Shown here: positions 24,301 through 31,355 of the stretch, piece by piece
Layout of the letters: the number at the start of each line of letters is the position of its first letter
Numbering within the stretch: position 1 is the first letter of the stretch
NCBI RefSeq assembly: GCF_025370935.1
Contig: NC_133473.1
Coordinates: forward strand, 3,365,132 to 3,429,131
DNA from: Choristoneura fumiferana
Taxonomy: Eukaryota; Arthropoda; Insecta; Lepidoptera; Tortricidae
Length of the DNA: 64,000 nucleotides
Direction: 5' to 3'
Program-made: the position numbers and the translations under genes
Notes under the pieces: model-generated
Database searches by the model: none
Seen by the model: the letters and a program-made list of their open reading frames with translations, nothing else
What the model was told of the DNA's origin: nothing

Positions 24301-25017
24301 TCGATTTAAGACGTGAGTTATCCGGGTCAATTTATTATTTAATATGCGGTACTTCCTATCAAAAATCAGCAATATGTGTGGCCAAGTTTTGTATTCAATC
24401 GGTGTTTTTCAGTGTCGTATATAAACTATTGTTGTTGTAAGTTATCATTAGCATTTTAATCATAAATACAACAAACTGTTTAGAAAAAATAATCAAAATA
24501 GAGGAGTTTTTACACAAAAGATATCTAATAATTTTTTTCGGCAAATATCATTTAAAAAAACTTAACAAAGTAAACTTATGCCAATTGATGATTTGACAAC
24601 ACCATGTCCTTAACAAAGTTCAACTCTCTACGTCAACCATTGCTTGGCAAGAGTGATGGACTAAACAAAAACAATCATTAGTTAATTTAAGAGGACAGGT
24701 ACCTATAATAAACAACTTTTTATTTTACAGTTGGCATTGCTACAGCCTTCCCCAACTTGGAGCTGGTAATTGGCTTTGTTGGCGCCATATTCTTCTCCAC
24801 CCTTGGGCTTCTTATCCCCGCTATAGTCGAAACAGCATACCGCTGGGATCGGGATACTGGAAAATTCAATTATATCATCTACAAAAACATTTTTATTGCA
24901 CTTATATCCTTATTCGCCATGTTTTCTGGGGCATATGTGTCAGTTGTTGGTATAATAGACGAATTCTTTGTGGGGAATCATAACGTTGACAATTCTACTT
25001 TATTGGATGTCGAGTAG
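6305..25017 (+). CDS. Proton-coupled amino-acid transporter, SLC36/PAT family (pathetic-like), nine coding exons
   Basis: Coding exons are 6305-6342, 8769-8885, 9192-9342, 15771-15892, 17945-18029, 18916-19160, 20029-20241, 20661-20830 and 24731-25017. They join in phase into 1428 nt (475 aa plus TAG) with GT-AG at every junction. The family moves small amino acids with protons across plasma or endolysosomal membranes. The protein has a polar N-terminus of about 50 residues with YNPFENR, then the PAT signature HLLKACLGSGILAMPAAFKN in TM1 (about residues 55-75). Hydrophobic segments giving roughly 11 TMs follow, with TVIFAMEGIGIVMPVEN in the middle and a short acidic tail. Length is normal for the family, with no stops or frameshifts. 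Which insect paralogue it is cannot be decided here. The introns total about 17 kb and are full of transposons. Confidence 0.93.
6514..6640 (+). repeat. Dispersed repeat starting AACCCCCGACGCAAAAAGAG
   Basis: Begins with CCCCCGACGCAAAAAGAGGGG and runs through GTAGCTCTTAAACGGGTGGACCGATTT. The same ends occur inverted at 50505-50766, showing a family. It lies in intron 1 of the transporter. Confidence 0.6.
7017..7191 (+). mobile_element. Helitron-like non-autonomous element (Lep1-type end)
   Basis: Starts TCTATATAAATAAAAA and ends GGCGAAGCCGCGGGCAACAG followed by CTCGTT. TC at the 5' end and a GC-rich hairpin before a CTAG-like 3' end are typical of the Lep1-like Helitrons known from Lepidoptera. 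About 175 bp, non-coding. Confidence 0.55.
7812..7955 (+). repeat. Dispersed repeat, ACATGAAACTACCGTGAGACTC type
   Basis: The word TTGAACATGAAACTACCGTGAG..TCACTCAT recurs at 27655-27745 as TTGAACATGAAATTACCGTGAC. The right part (CGGAGCAACGCGACTC) recurs at 1958-2036. The class is unclear. Confidence 0.5.
8088..8352 (+). mobile_element. 5'-truncated BMC1/L1Bm-like LINE tail
   Basis: Contains GGTGGTAGGACCTTGTGCAA, the CTACCACCATCTAGCTCGC and GTCTATGGGCGGTGGTGAT words, and ends with CTTACCATCAGAAGACCC and GCTCGTTTGCC. This layout matches the 3' end of Bombyx BMC1-type LINEs as I know them. No reverse transcriptase remains. Shorter tails of the same kind are at 11868 and 19850. Confidence 0.6.
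8464..8655 (-). mobile_element. SINE family I, truncated copy
   Basis: On the minus strand it ends with the shared tail GCAGTGGGACGTATATAGGC and a (GAT)n run. It lacks the tRNA-like head seen in the copies at 9728 and 22633. It lies in transporter intron 2. Confidence 0.65.
8656..8754 (+). mobile_element. Helitron-like 3' end
   Basis: Ends GCGTGCGAAGCTGCGGGTAA then CGCTAGT, the Lep1-like terminus. It sits 14 bp before the exon 2 acceptor of the transporter. Confidence 0.5.
8769..8885 (+). CDS. PAT transporter coding exon 2
   Basis: Residues 13-52, acceptor ATATTTCAG, donor GTGAGT. It encodes the cytosolic N-terminal stretch ending in YNPFENRQLAHPN, which precedes TM1 in PAT proteins. It enters in phase 2 and leaves in phase 2. 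Confidence 0.88.
8909..9049. mobile_element. MITE, GGGGCTGTTTC inverted termini
   Basis: About 141 bp. GGGGCTGTTTCGCCAT at the left pairs with ATGGTGAAACAGCCCC at the right, and the arms continue inward through TTGATTA.TGTTAACTGACGG. A TTA lies immediately outside the right end, and another one base outside the left end. The core TGATGCCGTCTCTGT...ACAGAGACGACATCACA at 12604-12654 looks like a stripped relative. Confidence 0.7.
9192..9342 (+). CDS. PAT transporter coding exon 3 (TM1-TM2)
   Basis: Residues 52-102, acceptor GGTTTTTAG, donor GTGAGT. It contains the diagnostic TM1 motif LKACLGSGILAMPAAFKNAG and the following helix ending THTVHML. Confidence 0.95.
9728..10005 (-). mobile_element. 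Full-length tRNA-derived SINE (family I)
   Basis: On the minus strand the tRNA-like head has A box TGGCCTAGTGG and B box GGTTCAAACCCCGG. The unique body includes CGAAATTCATGTGCGGAAT, and the LINE-like tail includes CACTGG.CC.GCGTGGGAACT and GTGCCCAGCAGTGGGAC. The tail matches lone copies elsewhere in the window. It lies in transporter intron 3, facing a tail-only copy at 10012. Confidence 0.75.
10012..10068 (+). mobile_element. SINE family I tail-only fragment
   Basis: GGAGGAGGCCTGTGCCCAGC to GGCTGGGATGGATGGATGG in plus orientation. It abuts the minus copy head to head and makes a small inverted pair. Confidence 0.6.
10069..11867 (+). other. Intron 3 interior, nothing recognised
   Basis: AT-rich intron DNA with no clear repeat, RNA or coding domain. 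Short frames here lack any family motif. Confidence 0.4.
11868..11955 (+). mobile_element. BMC1-like LINE tail fragment
   Basis: CTAGGCCGGCAAC..ACC and CCATCAGATGAACCACTTGT followed by TCGTTTTCCTC resemble the last part of the element at 8088. Confidence 0.4.
12058..12462. mobile_element. Foldback element carrying a nested MITE
   Basis: Outer arms: CTGCTTAAAATAC...GGAATCGCAGTGACATG on the left pairs with CACGTCACTGCGATTCCG...TTTAAGCAGCGG on the right. GCGACCAC near 12061 pairs with GTCGC near 12453. The middle is occupied by the palindromic MITE at 12211-12400, which is also present alone at 51775 and 52683, so the MITE is the later arrival. Confidence 0.6.
12211..12400. mobile_element. ~190-bp palindromic MITE, copy 1
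   Basis: TGCCCTTAGTGTAAGTTTTC at the left is mirrored by GAAAACTTACACTAAGGGCA at the right. The arms continue through ACAAAATACGTCTCGATCGC and GCGAACGCGATCGAGACGTA, nearly to the centre (CGCTAGAGGCGCTG). Two further copies of equal size lie at 51775 and 52683. Confidence 0.8.
12604..12654. repeat. Short hairpin, core related to the 8909 MITE
   Basis: TGTGATGCCGTCTCTGTTTG pairs with AAACAGAGACGACATCACA. Same inner word as the MITE at 8909 but without its termini. Confidence 0.5.
13455..13548 (-). mobile_element. Helitron-like 5' end
   Basis: On the minus strand it begins TCTCTACTAATATTATAAAC and continues GCGAAAGTTTGTGAGTGTGTG, the usual start of Lep1-like elements. The 3' end is not present. 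Confidence 0.5.
13561..14190 (-). repeat. GGTTCCGTA-family repeat, full-length minus copy
   Basis: On the minus strand it starts AGGGCTCCTTAGCC near 14190, then GGTTTCGCCATGTG.GTCTGTCTGTCC, the ACGTAAAATGGGGGTGAT and GGTATCGT.GGATAGG words, a C-run, and AGTAGTTTAAGAGTAAATAG. It ends with the GGGCGTGTCCGACACGCTCT stem. Same order as the plus copy at 42386. It lies in transporter intron 3. Confidence 0.7.
14504..14627 (+). mobile_element. tRNA-derived SINE (family III), copy 1
   Basis: The 74-nt head has GACCATC/GATGGTC ends, A box TGGTGTAGCGG and B box GGTTCGATTCC. A short body (TTTTTTCTGTGCATCTATG...TTGTATTTTCAAT) follows. The head is identical over all 74 nt to the minus-strand copy at 23452-23575. 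The anticodon arm does not fold with a normal U33 loop, so I call it SINE rather than tRNA gene. Confidence 0.7.
14990..15340 (+). repeat. GGTTCCGTA-type repeat, 5' part
   Basis: Starts GGGGTTCCGTACCTTAAAAA followed by CGGAACCCTTATAG. It then diverges from the other copies, so it is probably a sister family or a decayed copy. No coding content. Confidence 0.4.
15393..15556 (-). mobile_element. RTE-like LINE 3' end
   Basis: On the minus strand it reads GGRPPARWSDDL.KAA..SWMRLVEDRR, ends with the GGCCTATGTCCAGCAGTGGA word and a (GAT)n tail. This is the C-terminus and tail of RTE-type retrotransposon ORFs. The copy is 5'-truncated and lies in transporter intron 3. Confidence 0.65.
15771..15892 (+). 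CDS. PAT transporter coding exon 4
   Basis: Residues 103-143, acceptor TTGTTACAG, donor GTAAGT. It encodes a loop (SMSFAETCGAAF..GPKRLRPWG) typical of PAT proteins between TM2 and TM3. It is separated from exon 3 by a 6.4-kb intron. Confidence 0.93.
16454..16592. mobile_element. MITE, intact copy with GGAGCGGCCAAGGTGATCAA arms
   Basis: CAGTCGCCATCAGATATTTC..GAGCGGCCAAGGTGATCAAAAATATC is mirrored by GATATTTTTGATCACCTTGG..GCTCCGAAACATGTGATGGC. About 139 bp. The same element at 22025-22496 is split by an RTE insertion. Confidence 0.75.
17477..17743. mobile_element. Foldback with CCTTGTTCCCCGTA termini and GC-rich core
   Basis: CCTTGTTCCCCGTA at the left is mirrored by TACGGGGAACAAGG at the right. 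The core has GCCGCTTCGCTCGCTCGGC. Similar GAGCGAAGCG words occur in the cores of the candidates at 43123 and 47463. It lies in transporter intron 4. Confidence 0.55.
17945..18029 (+). CDS. PAT transporter coding exon 5 (TM3)
   Basis: Residues 143-171, acceptor TTTTTTCCAG, donor GTAATA. The helix SLTYISVLCVYVVFIGSSFKE matches the conserved C.VY.VF...S.K segment of the family. Confidence 0.93.
18456..18815 (+). pseudogene. Relic of a transposon ORF C-terminus (VWDATCVDTLAPSH type)
   Basis: A 119-codon open stretch reads GRVLVWDATCVDTLAPSHL, then AEMAETAKAGKYSGL..EYDFVPFGVETLGPWGP, then a helix ending AGSFLAQRISLAIQRGNAAS. This is a recurrent C-terminal segment of RT-bearing elements in many animals, as I recall it. 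No RT precedes it here. A second, poorer copy is at 45955. It lies in transporter intron 5, just before exon 6, so it is not host coding. Confidence 0.55.
18916..19160 (+). CDS. PAT transporter coding exon 6
   Basis: Residues 172-253, acceptor CTTTTTTTCAG, donor GTAAGG. It encodes two hydrophobic helices around the LVQIRNLKYLVPFSAFAN loop, a strongly conserved PAT region. Confidence 0.95.
19452..19645 (-). repeat. Dispersed repeat with TTACAAGCTTTTATTTAGTT end
   Basis: Has the pieces TACAAGCTTTTATTTAGTTTCACCTGTC and CGTCTCTGCAGGACGGAACTCTTCAA. These recur inverted at 61134-61200 and 61310-61430, indicating one family. No coding content. Confidence 0.45.
19850..19935 (+). mobile_element. BMC1-like LINE tail fragment
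   Basis: CCCATCTTAGGCCTCTAGG, GGTGATCTCTTACCATCAGG and CACTTGCTCGTTTGCCAT match the tail of the 8088 copy. Lies 94 bp before exon 7 of the transporter. Confidence 0.55.
20029..20241 (+). CDS. PAT transporter coding exon 7
   Basis: Residues 253-324, acceptor TTTCTTTCAG, donor GTAAGT. It carries TVIFAMEGIGIVMPVENEM, one of the most conserved PAT segments, then a helix and FGYLQYGDDVKGSITLNLP. Confidence 0.96.
20661..20830 (+). CDS. PAT transporter coding exon 8
   Basis: Residues 324-381, acceptor TTTTTTTTAG, donor GTAAGT. It encodes the helix VVIYFSYALQCYVPMEVI and a basic loop (LLKKRQSDKFEN). Confidence 0.95.
21099..21695 (+). repeat. GGTTCCGTA-type repeat, plus copy
   Basis: Starts AGGGTTCCGTAGCC with TCTGTCTGTCTGGCTGTCCG, and has the GGTATTTATGGATAGGTCTT word and a C-run. 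It ends CGGAACCTTCGGTGCGCGAG, the GCGAGTCTGACTCGC stem and ACTTGCCCGGTTTT. Interior partly different from the 42386 copy; termini the same. It lies in transporter intron 8. Confidence 0.65.
21807..21980 (+). mobile_element. SINE family I, truncated copy with 12-bp TSD
   Basis: Tail part with GGTGAAGGAAAACATCGTGA, GGAGGCCTGTGCCCAGCAGT and (GAT)n. ATCGTTAACTTT flanks it at 21795-21806 and 21981-21992. The tRNA-like head is missing, so it is a 5'-truncated retroposition. Confidence 0.75.
22025..22496. mobile_element. MITE (16454 type) split by an RTE insertion
   Basis: The left arm (GCGCCATCATACATTTCGGA...CCAATATTTTTGATCACC) and right arm (TTGATCACCTTAGCTGCTCC...AATAGCGACTGG) are those of the intact copy at 16454. 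They are separated by 22102-22454. Confidence 0.7.
22102..22454 (-). mobile_element. RTE-like LINE 3' fragment inside the MITE
   Basis: On the minus strand it reads LKWQWAGHIA..TDNRWGE, RPPTRWTDDIVRAAGNRWMQ and GEAFVQQWKSYG, the C-terminal end of an RTE-type ORF, then a (GAT)n tail. TTGATCACC lies at 22093-22101 and 22455-22463 as target-site duplication. 5'-truncated, with one frame change. Confidence 0.75.
22500..22632 (+). mobile_element. RTE-like LINE 3' end, second type
   Basis: Reads PVDAGRSQPKQLEVYAGGLC, then GGCCTATGTCTAACAGTGGA and a GATAT tail. It is the tail of another RTE-type element, 5'-truncated, between the MITE and the SINE at 22633. Confidence 0.5.
22633..22940 (-). mobile_element. 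Full-length tRNA-derived SINE (family I)
   Basis: On the minus strand the head (GTGGTGGCCTAGTG..TTGACC, B box GGTTCAAACCCCGG) starts at 22940. The body has CGAAATTCATGTGCGGAAT and the tail ends GCAGTGGGACGTATATGATG with (GAT)n. It agrees closely with the copy at 9728, so both ends of this ~300-bp SINE are defined by two copies. Confidence 0.78.
22952..23090 (-). repeat. Retroelement 3' end with (ATTGT)n tail
   Basis: Begins in plus orientation with five ACAAT units, then GACTCTTTATTGTACACCAG and AGTAAGCGATACAGAAAACA. The same string follows ACAAT units at 61222-61300. The pentamer array is probably the 3' tail of a LINE on the minus strand. Confidence 0.5.
23452..23575 (-). mobile_element. 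tRNA-derived SINE (family III), copy 2
   Basis: Minus-strand copy of the element at 14504. The 74-nt head is identical base for base and the body differs at only a few positions. It lies in transporter intron 8. Confidence 0.7.
23590..24730 (+). other. Rest of transporter intron 8
   Basis: AT-rich. At 24290-24330 AAACTCGATTTAAGACGTGAGT resembles part of the repeat at 27655. Nothing else recognised up to the exon 9 acceptor. Confidence 0.4.
24731..25017 (+). CDS. PAT transporter coding exon 9 (C-terminus, stop)
   Basis: Residues 381-475 and TAG, acceptor TATTTTACAG. It encodes the last helices (AFPNLELVIGFVGAIFFSTL, PAIVETAYRW) and an acidic tail ending DVE. It is separated from exon 8 by a 3.9-kb, repeat-filled intron. 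Confidence 0.96.
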
Positions 25018-25095
25018 AAATATTCCAGTGCTGATTTGAAGGCGTTGTCTACGCTCAAGATATATTGATATAGCATTGACCTATTTCTAGCTATA

Positions 25096-25101
25096 AATAA
25101 A
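25096..25101 (+). terminator. Poly(A) signal of the PAT transporter
   Basis: First AATAAA after the stop codon, 79 nt downstream. A second AATAAA lies near 25157, so the 3' end may be a little longer. Confidence 0.5.
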
Positions 25102-26289
25102 GTAGGATGAAGCAAAATGTTCCTTTTAGTTAGAACTAAATAAAAGTTATACTTGAATAAAGACCACTAGCAGATACTTCAAAATCAAAATTATGTAATA
25201 TAACTTAAAACGGGGTTACTTTAAAAGGCAGGGGCTACTTTAGAAGACAGTTTTTACACCATGTCCTTATTTTTTTTAGACCATGTGTGGCAGTGAAATA
25301 CCTACCTTTATAAATTACCTAACTTTTTACCTCATTTGCTCAATAGAGCTATGATGATGAACTATATGTATATTGATTAATTAATTTGACTTTGTTAGTG
25401 ATTATTGATTAAATTTATAATATTTTTAAATTTAATTCCTGTAAATCGATTAAAAATAGTGCCATGTAAATACTAACTCTAGCATGTAAGTATACTGTCA
25501 TTCTAACAAATTATGGGTATTTATGCCTGAAATAAATGACTTGAATTGAATTGAATATGAATATGAATATTTGCATTTTTATAACCATTTTAAATCTATC
25601 AAAGTAGCCCCAAAATTTTCTAAAGTAACCCCGATTTACTTTTAAGGAACTGATTTACTAATACAAGTCGCTGCACTCTTGACAGAGTGGATGTGGTCGT
25701 CAGTTGAGGGTTAAGTAAAACTGCATGACAACTTTCTTGAAGAAAGTGTGGTGGTTTCTTCTTTCTTTCTACACTGACTGCGCTGGAGTGCGGAGTTCGT
25801 AGTTGGTAATATTATAAAGAGCTCTAGAAAGAAAAAATACAAATATATTTTGGCTCCATAAGTACCACCACCTTACAGTAATGAGATTAAATCTAGCACT
25901 AAAACTAAGTTACATGGTGACACGACAGGATACTAAAAAGGGCCACCACTCATCACGTTGCCACACATTATGTGCAGTAACGCTAGTTTTCTGTGGAGCC
26001 CAAACGTTAAATATGACTGTATGCATGAGCCAGTTCCTTTACCCCAGTCAAGACGAAGAAAAACAAAAAATGTAAAACAATAGACAAGGAAGAAGTGACG
26101 TGGCTGTGTAAATGAAAAAAAAATTAAACTAAAAATGAACTAAAAGAATTTCCTTCATTCAATTTCAAAAATTTCTTCATTTTCTTCATTTCTTTTTAAT
26201 TGCTTTATGCGATGCGTTGCCTCCGACAAAAGGAACTGGCTGGCAAAGACTCTACCCACTCTCACATCAGGACCCTTATTCGGTATCCG
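25102..26289. other. Intergenic, no gene seen
   Basis: Downstream flank of the transporter. No repeat family was recognised, and open frames here are short and without motifs. Confidence 0.4.
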
Positions 26290-26531
26290 TTCGTTTCGCA
26301 ATTACTAACTTTTGCCAACCTCTGATTCATTTCGCAATTTTTCATTTCGCAAACTAAAGCTGTAAATATTTCAGGATTTATTTCAGGACCATCTTGTAGA
26401 ACCCTTTAGGTTAGGTTAGAGGTTAGTTTTATAAAAATCCAGAAAGATTTACAGTTTCAGAAATATTAAACAGTTGCGAAATGAAAAGTTGCAAAATGAA
26501 TCCGGTTGCCAAACGTTGGTTGCGAAACATT
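26290..26531. mobile_element. Foldback built from TTTCGCAA words
   Basis: The left arm has CGTTTCGCAATTACTAAC, GATTCATTTCGCAATTTTTC and ATTTCGCAAACT. The right arm holds the reverse complements in mirrored order (CAGTTGCGAAATGAAAAG, GCAAAATGAATCCGG, GGTTGCGAAACAT). The loop contains GGTTAGGTTAGAGGTTAG. Non-coding. Confidence 0.55.
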
Positions 26532-27344
26532 AGTTAACACCTTTAGTCACCTATTACGGCGCCCGCGGAAAGAGTGGGTGTGATAGAGTAGGTACATATA
26601 TCTATCTATCTATCCAATACCTTTAAACGAGCAATTCTTGTATATATATTTCGGGGATCTCGAGATATAGAGATCCAACGATTTCGATGAAATTTGATAC
26701 GTCGAGGTTTTCGGGGATGAAAAATCGATCTAGGTTGGTCTTATCTCTGGAAAACGCTGGTTAACGAGTTTCAGACTGAGCTGAGCTAGGTCGCCCAGGT
26801 ACTTAATATTATTTAGGTTGTTAAGTCTTTACTTATTTGTTAAGTTCTGTAGCTACATTTTGGACAGACAAATTTAGTATTATAAGATTAAATTGTTAAT
26901 TTAAAATACAAACTACTGATTGTAAATAATTTTAATAATTTGCTCTAGCATGTAAGTTCAACTAAGTTCTGCTCAGCTTAGAAAGTATTTTCTCTTGTAT
27001 TCTCGAGTTTTTTTTACAACTAATTCCATAATTAAGATTTCTAATAAAAAAAATCCGAAGTGTTTCACGATTTTACGGTTTTCCGCTTACTTGTACCATC
27101 AGCCATATGTGGTCTACTACCCTAAAGCTGATAATCGTTTGCAAGTCATAAAACAATAATGCCAATAGACGTGTCTGTCAACTTGAAAGCTCGACTTTAG
27201 CGACATAATCATTTGATAGGAACTTGTTTAAAAATTGGTAGACCACTTATTTGGCTGATGTACCCACATTGTTTGAAAATTAAATAAACAGATTAAATAA
27301 ATTGATTTGAAAGAGGTTATTTATTTCAATAATCCCACTTTAGT

Positions 27345-27490
27345 ACGCGTAAATTCAAATCATTTATTCAGTATATAGGCCGCAATGGGCACTTTTACAC
27401 GTCATTTTTTAAACTACCAGCGCTTTCGGAAAGACCATCATTGCCAAGAAGAATGCGCCGCAAGAAACTTGGCAGAAAGTCATTTTTTTT
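27345..27490 (-). mobile_element. LINE 3' end (same as 62596)
   Basis: CATTTATTCAGTATATAGGC, ACTACCAGCGCTTTCGGAAA and GAAGAATGCGCCGCAAGAAA match 62596-62745 nearly base for base. Coding part absent. Orientation is inferred from the T/A-rich end. Confidence 0.55.
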
Positions 27491-27654
27491 TTCTAAGTAA
27501 AAATCATCAAATTAGATAAAATTAATCTTTCTAAAATCAATTGTCAATTTATTTTATGTTTATTCTTTTTTGTTTTATCCACATGGTTTGTTCAGCCGTT
27601 CAAAATATATTTGGATAATTTAAACTGGTTTTCTAGAAAAAAAAATGTAATTTT

Positions 27655-27745
27655 GAACATGAAATTACCGTGACACTCACTCATTTTGAAACTTATTTTT
27701 TTAAACTCGATTCCAGATGTGAGTCATCCGTTATGTTATCATTTA
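27655..27745 (+). repeat. Dispersed repeat (7812 type)
   Basis: TTGAACATGAAATTACCGTG, ACACTCACTCATTTTG and AAACTCGATTCCAGATGTGA parallel the copy at 7812. Confidence 0.45.
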
Positions 27746-28369
27746 AAAATTGAAATTGTTCTATTTTCTAGCTCTGTTTTATCTGAATAGGCAATTTGAC
27801 GTATTTAGGTATTAAAGAAAGAATACATTTTATTCCCTAATACGGAAGATACACAATATAATAAAATGTTCACAATTGAATGAAAAAAGTAACACAATAC
27901 ACAATTGTGTGTGTCAAAAGCGAAACAAGCATTAGATTTTCAGAACCGTCTGTGACTCACGTTCGTGTAAATATAGATAGATTAAATTATAAGTGACCAG
28001 GAAATAATAAATCCACTAACAAAAGTAAAAGCAGGGATAAATAAATTGCTTAAAAACTACCAATGTGGATGGGACGCCGAAGTGCTGGTTTAGGGAAGGA
28101 TTTTTGGAGCGCCGATAAGTATTGAATGAAAAATCATTTCATTCCTAGCTCTAGGCATGGGTTCAACGCAAATAAATTTTAAATTTTTCGTTCCAAAATC
28201 ATATTTCAGTATTCCTACTAGATAAATAAAACCTAGCTTAAGTTTTGGCTTATTTTAAAACAATAGTAATTTTCATTAATAGAGTTACAGGTAAGTTTAA
28301 TAACAAAATTACCTTTTTAAGTTACCAAATGTGAAAAAGGGGACATGATGTTACTTAAGTAGCTATTTT

Positions 28370-28600
28370 TAATCGACATCAAAAGAGGAGGAGGTTCTGT
28401 GTTCCAATGTTTGTATTTTTTTTATGTATATTCGCCGATTACTTAGTCAAGTCAATTGTAGACCGATTTTCAAAATTCTTTTTTTATTCGAAAGGTTACT
28501 CTTCTGAGGTGGTCCCATCGTCACCAAGTCAAGATCTGATGATGGGATCCTAGGGAAATCGAGGGCAAACCTCAAATTTTATAGGCACACCAATGGCGAT
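28370..28600 (+). repeat. Dispersed repeat, two-part, related to 57095-58110
   Basis: The left part (AAAAGAGGAGGAGGTTCTGT..TTGTATTTTTTTTATGTATA) resembles 57120-57200. The right part (GATGATGGGATCCTAGGGAA, CTCAAATTTTATAGGCA) resembles 58040-58110. No coding content. Confidence 0.4.
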
Positions 28601-29570
28601 TTTGGCATTTATAGCATTAAGATAATCATTTACATTCAGAAAGTATCATTTGGTAAACTGAACCTGATGAAGAAGACCGTAGATGACCAATGAAACTCGT
28701 CAAAGCTAAGTAATGCTCGCTCGTCTATAAACGTTCATGATTAATACCTAGATAAGCGTCTAAGAAGGAGCTTTAAGTTAATGATTCTTTCGAAGTGACC
28801 TGATGCTGAAGCCGGAAGGTAGGCAACAGAACTCTGTTATAAAACAACGTAAGTAAGCCGTGTTTGGGCTTCATGGAATCGTTGTGAGAATGTACGTCGG
28901 CTACGAATCACTAAAAAGTGAGAAATAAAGTCGGTTCCATTTTTTGTTATTTTTTTGGAGTCGGTATTACTGTTGTGTTAAAAATTGTCTTTATCTATAA
29001 TGTATATTACTAATCATTGACATCTATGTCACAGTGTATATGCTAAAGCAGTAGGGAAGCTACGAACAAATCGATCGAAACGAACACACTCACACAAACG
29101 CGGGCTCTACACGGCCTCAAAGGCGAGTACACGAGTATTGGCCGCGTTGTGTTGTTTCAGTTGCGTGCGCCCCAGAGAATCCACTTTATTAAAAACTATG
29201 CCTAGAAAATATTGTGCAGAGTTATAGCTAACACGGATTCTTCAAAACCGGTGCTTTCATTTTTTAAACTAACCGCTGATGTAGAATGATTTACTCTTAC
29301 TAAATATAACCATTTTTCTTTTAAGTAAAACGTTTGGTTGTTTTGGTGATAGGTAGGTGATACATCGGGAAGTGAGTCAAATTTAACTTGCACGATTTGA
29401 CCCGAATATACAAATATAAATACAATACATACAATTGCAAGTTAAATAAAAGCTTGTAATAAAAGGCCTAATAAGCTGAGATACAGCGCGTACTAAACAT
29501 TTTGTTTTTTTCAATTTTACAAAAAATAAGTGGCCAACCCTAACGCTCCATTGGAGCGTAGGTATTTATG
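28601..29570. other. Intergenic, no gene seen
   Basis: No family recognised, except that 29360-29460 shares ACTTGCA..ATTTGAC and TAAATAAAAGCTTGTAA with the 61 kb repeat family. Confidence 0.35.
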
Positions 29571-29612
29571 TTTATATATATATTATATATATATATATTA
29601 TATATATATATA
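29571..29612. repeat. (TA)n microsatellite
   Basis: About 42 bp of TA dinucleotides with three ATTA interruptions. Confidence 0.9.
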
Positions 29613-31125
29613 TCAATATTATGTACTTTGACACAACCCCTGTCACGGACGTAAACAAACTAAAGTCACAGTAGTGAAACGTTCACAAAATCGCGCTGTG
29701 AACTAATTTTGTGCACCGTTTTGACAAGAAATATGCAGCCTATACACAGATGTGGTTGTTTGTAATATAATGTATGTTTTCCGCGATGCATGTCAAAAAA
29801 CAAAGCGAGCCGAAAGCAAGCGATCACTCTGTTACGAGCCGAGGTTCCCACGCCGCGATGAGTGCTCATCGATTAAATCATCGACGTTTCCCGCTAACCG
29901 ATCGCCTGACTCTCACGAAAGTGCTGAATGGACATATTTTATTGAGTAAACCGCGAAGTGATTTGTGACGAGTTTAATGTGCCCGGAGTGCCTTATGCTT
30001 TCCATCGCGGTCGCGTAAGGTCGTGATCGACCTCGATCAATAATTAAATTCCTAGTTAAGTAACTTATGTCCGCACCAATTGTATTACTCTGATTAAACG
30101 CACTTCGAACATTAAGTGTTGTTTCTACTGTTAGCTCCATCGACGGCCCCTAACGTATCTAGTCTCAAAATATTCTTAGTCTGACATTAGTGATAATAAT
30201 TTAATCAAGTAAAAATAATATAGTAGGTATACAAACATCTGTGTACGGTATTGGCCGGGAACTCATAATTCGGACAAAAACGTATCAACGAAAACCCAGC
30301 AATCCGTAAAATAGATTTCGCCGATTGCTCAACTCAGGAAGCAACTTTTTAGAAATACAGGAAGAGCATTGTAATAAAATCTTTTCTGCGCATAAAATAA
30401 ATAGATCTATATTACAAAATGAAATCAAGCAATGAGGTAAAATTGTATTCTGACTCTTTAGAATATTTGAATATTCAGGGGCTCAATGTCTGTTTGTTCC
30501 CAGTTTTCTGTTCACTCCATTTATCGTGATGGTAATTAGTTTTAAATTTTGTTTTTGAGCATTCAAATGCTCCCTAAAAGGTTAAAAGTAACTGTTCAAC
30601 TTATTACAAGTAAATATTCGTAATTCGTAGCATTGTTGGTAAAGTAAAATTTCCTTAAAACCAACTAATTATTTTGTTTTTTCCTCACGGTTGGTTAGGT
30701 TAGTTTAGGTTAGAACTGCGACCACATCAGAAGACGAATTGCATGTTTTTCTTGGTAATAAGTTTTATAATAACTAAATAATATGAGAATAATGAATATT
30801 TGATTTCATATTCTTTCATATGAATATCTAAACAAAAATGTATATTTGTAACAAAAATCAATGATTAAAATTTCTTCGAAGTAAGCTGGGCTTTTGCGTA
30901 TTGATTATTCTATGAAACGATAATTATGATGAAAAATTTCTGTTAAACGAAATTCTATTAAAATGTTGTCTGTAAAACAATGTACAACCAAGCCTACCCT
31001 CTTCTAAAAATCTACTTATAATTGTCACTTGTCGGGTGGTGTGAACGTTCATGTCAAGTGAAAATGACCTAAAACATTTTTCTAAAACGAGTTGGCGGCG
31101 GTAATTGCGTGGCGGTGGGGTCGGA
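29613..31125. other. Intergenic, no gene seen
   Basis: 29700-30100 is more GC-rich and less repetitive than its surroundings and has short frames on both strands (65-75 codons), but no motif, splice structure or homology I can recognise. Confidence 0.35.
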
Positions 31126-31355
31126 TATGACCGGATGGCCAAGTTGTTAGAGAACCTGACTACGAAGCTTGAGGTTCCGGTTTCGATTCTCGGCCGGGGC
31201 AGATATTTGTATGAATAATACGAATGTTTGTTCTCGGGTCTTGGATGGTTATGTATTTATGTATTTATCTATTATAAGTATGTTTATCCGTTGCCTAGTA
31301 TCCATAGTACAAGCTTTGCTTAGTTTGGGAATAGGTCAATTAGTGTCAAGAATGT
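31126..31355 (+). mobile_element. tRNA-derived SINE (family II)
   Basis: A box TGGCCAAGTTGTTAG, B box GGTTCCGGTTTCGATTC, then GGGCAGATATTTGTATGAAT and the GTTTGGGAATAGGTCAATTA word. Same body as 2417 and same 3' word as 588. 3' tail not clear. Confidence 0.6.

Noticed and set aside
29666..30140. Cluster of small frames on both strands in less repetitive DNA
   Set aside because: Could be an exon of an unknown gene, but no splice sites in phase, domain or codon pattern supports it.
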